From Planctomycetota bacterium (GTDB taxonomy: Bacteria > Planctomycetota > PUPC01 > JACPCR01), in contig JASLXP010000019.1 in NCBI GenBank assembly GCA_030740295.1, forward strand, positions 1 to 6,817: a stretch of DNA of 6,817 nucleotides, written 5' to 3'. Within the stretch, counting starts at the first letter, position 1, and the number at the start of each line of letters is the position of its first letter. Shown piece by piece: positions 5,602-6,817 of this stretch. The translations under genes and the position numbers were made by a program. The notes below the pieces were generated by a model that saw only the letters and a program-made list of their open reading frames with translations, ran no database searches and was not told the DNA's origin.

Positions 5602-6576
5602 CTACAGCTTCACCGGCTGACCGGTTTCACCGGATTCGTTGATGGCAAGGCATAGCTCGAGGCTCTTCACGGCGTCGGCGTACGGCGACCGAATCTCAGA
5701 ACCATCATTTGAACGAACGGCATCGACAAACACCGCATCGATGCTGCGCCCTTCACCTTCGACTTCCTGTTTGTCTTCCCCGCCGCCGCTGAGCGTGATG
5801 GATTTTCCACCTCCCCACCGGATGAGCCGATCTGCGAAGGTGATTTCAAGGACATTTGCATTGGACCAGTCTCGAGGGTCGAAGGCCCAGGAGGTGGTCA
5901 AAGAGCCAATGGCCCCGCTCTCGAAGACCAACGTTATCGCCTGCACGTCGGGGCAATCGATTTCCGTGAGTTCGCGGCTGGCGCGGTGGGTGATAACTTC
6001 CTTGACTTCGCCGCACAGTTGGCGCATGGCATCAATCGTGTGCGTGGCCTGTTCGAGGATCTGCCCCCCCGATTTTTCATACTGCCGGATCCATGCGTCG
6101 GGATTGCCGCGCCCGCTCCCACTCCAGTATTTTCCGACGACCAGGCCAACGCGCTGATCTTGCAGAAGTTCGCTGGCAGCCACAGATGCGCCGGAGTATC
6201 GGAGTTGATATCCGACGCAGGTGATCAGATTTTTCTCGGTGACACCTTTGAGGATTTCCTGGGCGATTTCCATTCTGCGGGCGACAGGTTTTTCGACAAA
6301 GAACGGCAGGCCTCTTTCGATGACCGCAAGCTCGGGAGCTCCATGGGCATGAACGGGCAGGCTCAGGTAGATACCATCGAGATCGTCCCGGGACAGCATT
6401 TCATGCAGGTCAATGTAAGGGTCTCCGCCGGTACGTTCGGCGGCTTCGTTTGCGTTCTTTTCGATAACGTCACAGACGGCTACGACACTGGCGCCTTCCA
6501 TATTGTTCAGGGTGTTCATGTGCCCGCGAGCGTTGCCGCCGCATCCGATAAAGCCGATTCTTATGGTGTCTGACAT
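5602..6576 (-). CDS. Gfo/Idh/MocA-family NAD(P)-dependent oxidoreductase
   Basis: This 324-residue protein is a predicted sugar or inositol dehydrogenase. The N-terminal Rossmann fold carries the dinucleotide-binding motif GFIGCGGNA (8-16) and the strand-end acid in AVCDV (Asp36), which typically contacts the ribose of NAD. The family signature EKPVA (95-99) contains the catalytic-type Lys96. The C-terminal domain has GGQILEQATHTID (170-182), with His179 and Asp182 at the usual active-site positions. The position often occupied by Asp (175) is Glu here, a pattern I associate with one subgroup. Length is normal and no signal peptide is evident, so it is cytoplasmic. The ATG at 6576 has no purine-rich ribosome site (the preceding strand is pyrimidine-rich, CTTTCTCCT), so initiation is SD-independent or the start is misplaced; the Rossmann motif at residue 8 argues the start is right. 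Substrate unknown; it may serve the same pathway as the isomerase pair. Confidence 0.94.
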   Translation of the reverse strand: MSDTIRIGFIGCGGNARGHMNTLNNMEGASVVAVCDVIEKNANEAAERTGGDPYIDLHEMLSRDDLDGIYLSLPVHAHGAPELAVIERGLPFFVEKPVARRMEIAQEILKGVTEKNLITCVGYQLRYSGASVAASELLQDQRVGLVVGKYWSGSGRGNPDAWIRQYEKSGGQILEQATHTIDAMRQLCGEVKEVITHRASRELTEIDCPDVQAITLVFESGAIGSLTTSWAFDPRDWSNANVLEITFADRLIRWGGGKSITLSGGGEDKQEVEGEGRSIDAVFVDAVRSNDGSEIRSPYADAVKSLELCLAINESGETGQPVKL

Positions 6577-6604
6577 AGGAGAAAGTGGTTGATGAATTGG
6601 GTTA

Positions 6605-6817
6605 GGATTCGGGATTCAAAGATTCAAGATTCACAGATTCACAGATTCAAGATTCACAGATTTAGGATTCAGGATTCACGGATTCACGGATTCAGGATTC
6701 ACGGATTCAGGATTCACGGATTCAGGATTCACGGATTCAGGATTCACGGATTCAGGATTCACGGATTCAGGATTCACGGATTCAGGATTCACGGATTCAG
6801 GATTCACGGATTCAGGA
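6605..6817. repeat. Two-word minisatellite (GATTCAG / GATTCACG)
   Basis: The array is made of 7-base GATTCA(G/A) and 8-base GATTCAC(G/A) words. From 6681 to the window end it is a perfect 15-bp tandem repeat, GATTCACGGATTCAG, about 9.1 copies. From 6605 to 6680 (nearer the dehydrogenase gene) the words are in irregular order, with A in place of G and single changes such as GATTTAG. It sits directly upstream of the minus-strand dehydrogenase start and runs off the right edge, so its full length is unknown. Confidence 0.95.

Noticed and set aside
5639..6573. Plus-strand open frames of 172 and 195 codons
   Set aside because: They are shadows of the Gfo/Idh/MocA gene, whose cofactor and active-site motifs are clear on the other strand.
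6605..6817. Possible CRISPR array or repeat-containing gene
   Set aside because: Units are contiguous with no unique spacers, so it is not CRISPR. The 15-bp array is open in all three plus-strand frames only because its period is a multiple of three and it lacks stop words. No start codon with a ribosome site leads into it.

Overview
The window (about 55% G+C by eye, not computed) looks like bacterial chromosomal DNA from a repeat-rich, probably environmental lineage. Paired TIM-barrel sugar isomerase genes, a Gfo/Idh/MocA oxidoreductase, an HtrA protease and spacers full of decayed simple-word repeats resemble what is common in Verrucomicrobiota, Planctomycetota and allied groups. That placement rests on gene content and repeat style only. 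No rRNA or other marker gene is present.

Layout. Positions 1-228 form a nearly complete palindrome with perfect 50-bp outer arms. A plus-strand gene (301-1782) encodes a complete HtrA/Deg-type serine protease with an N-terminal export or anchor segment and two PDZ domains. The 627-bp spacer after it (1783-2409) has no gene. It holds a decayed relative of the first palindrome (1870-1960), a nested REP-like palindrome (2021-2097) and an A+T-rich interrupted inverted repeat (2204-2322). A tight minus-strand operon follows, read from 4930 down to 2410: a secreted protein of unknown function, then two TIM-barrel sugar phosphate isomerase/epimerase-like proteins. The stop codon of the first gene touches the start codon of the second, and the second and third overlap by 11 bp. 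The 397-bp spacer 4931-5327 carries a short 12-bp tandem repeat and decayed sequence. A small GTG-start gene (5328-5600, plus) encodes a single-pass membrane protein and ends one base before the stop of a convergent minus-strand Gfo/Idh/MocA dehydrogenase (5602-6576). The window closes in a minisatellite (6605-6817) built from two words, GATTCAG and GATTCACG, running off the right edge.

How the genes may work together. The oxidoreductase and the two TIM-barrel proteins belong to families that often act together on oxidised (keto) sugars or inositols, so the right two thirds may be a small carbohydrate-catabolic neighbourhood. The substrate cannot be read from the sequence. The protease is probably an independent envelope quality-control gene. 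No mobile-element protein, CRISPR array, tRNA or rRNA was found. The less usual content is the repeats: every spacer longer than about 200 bases carries at least one structured or tandem repeat, and both window edges lie inside repeats.
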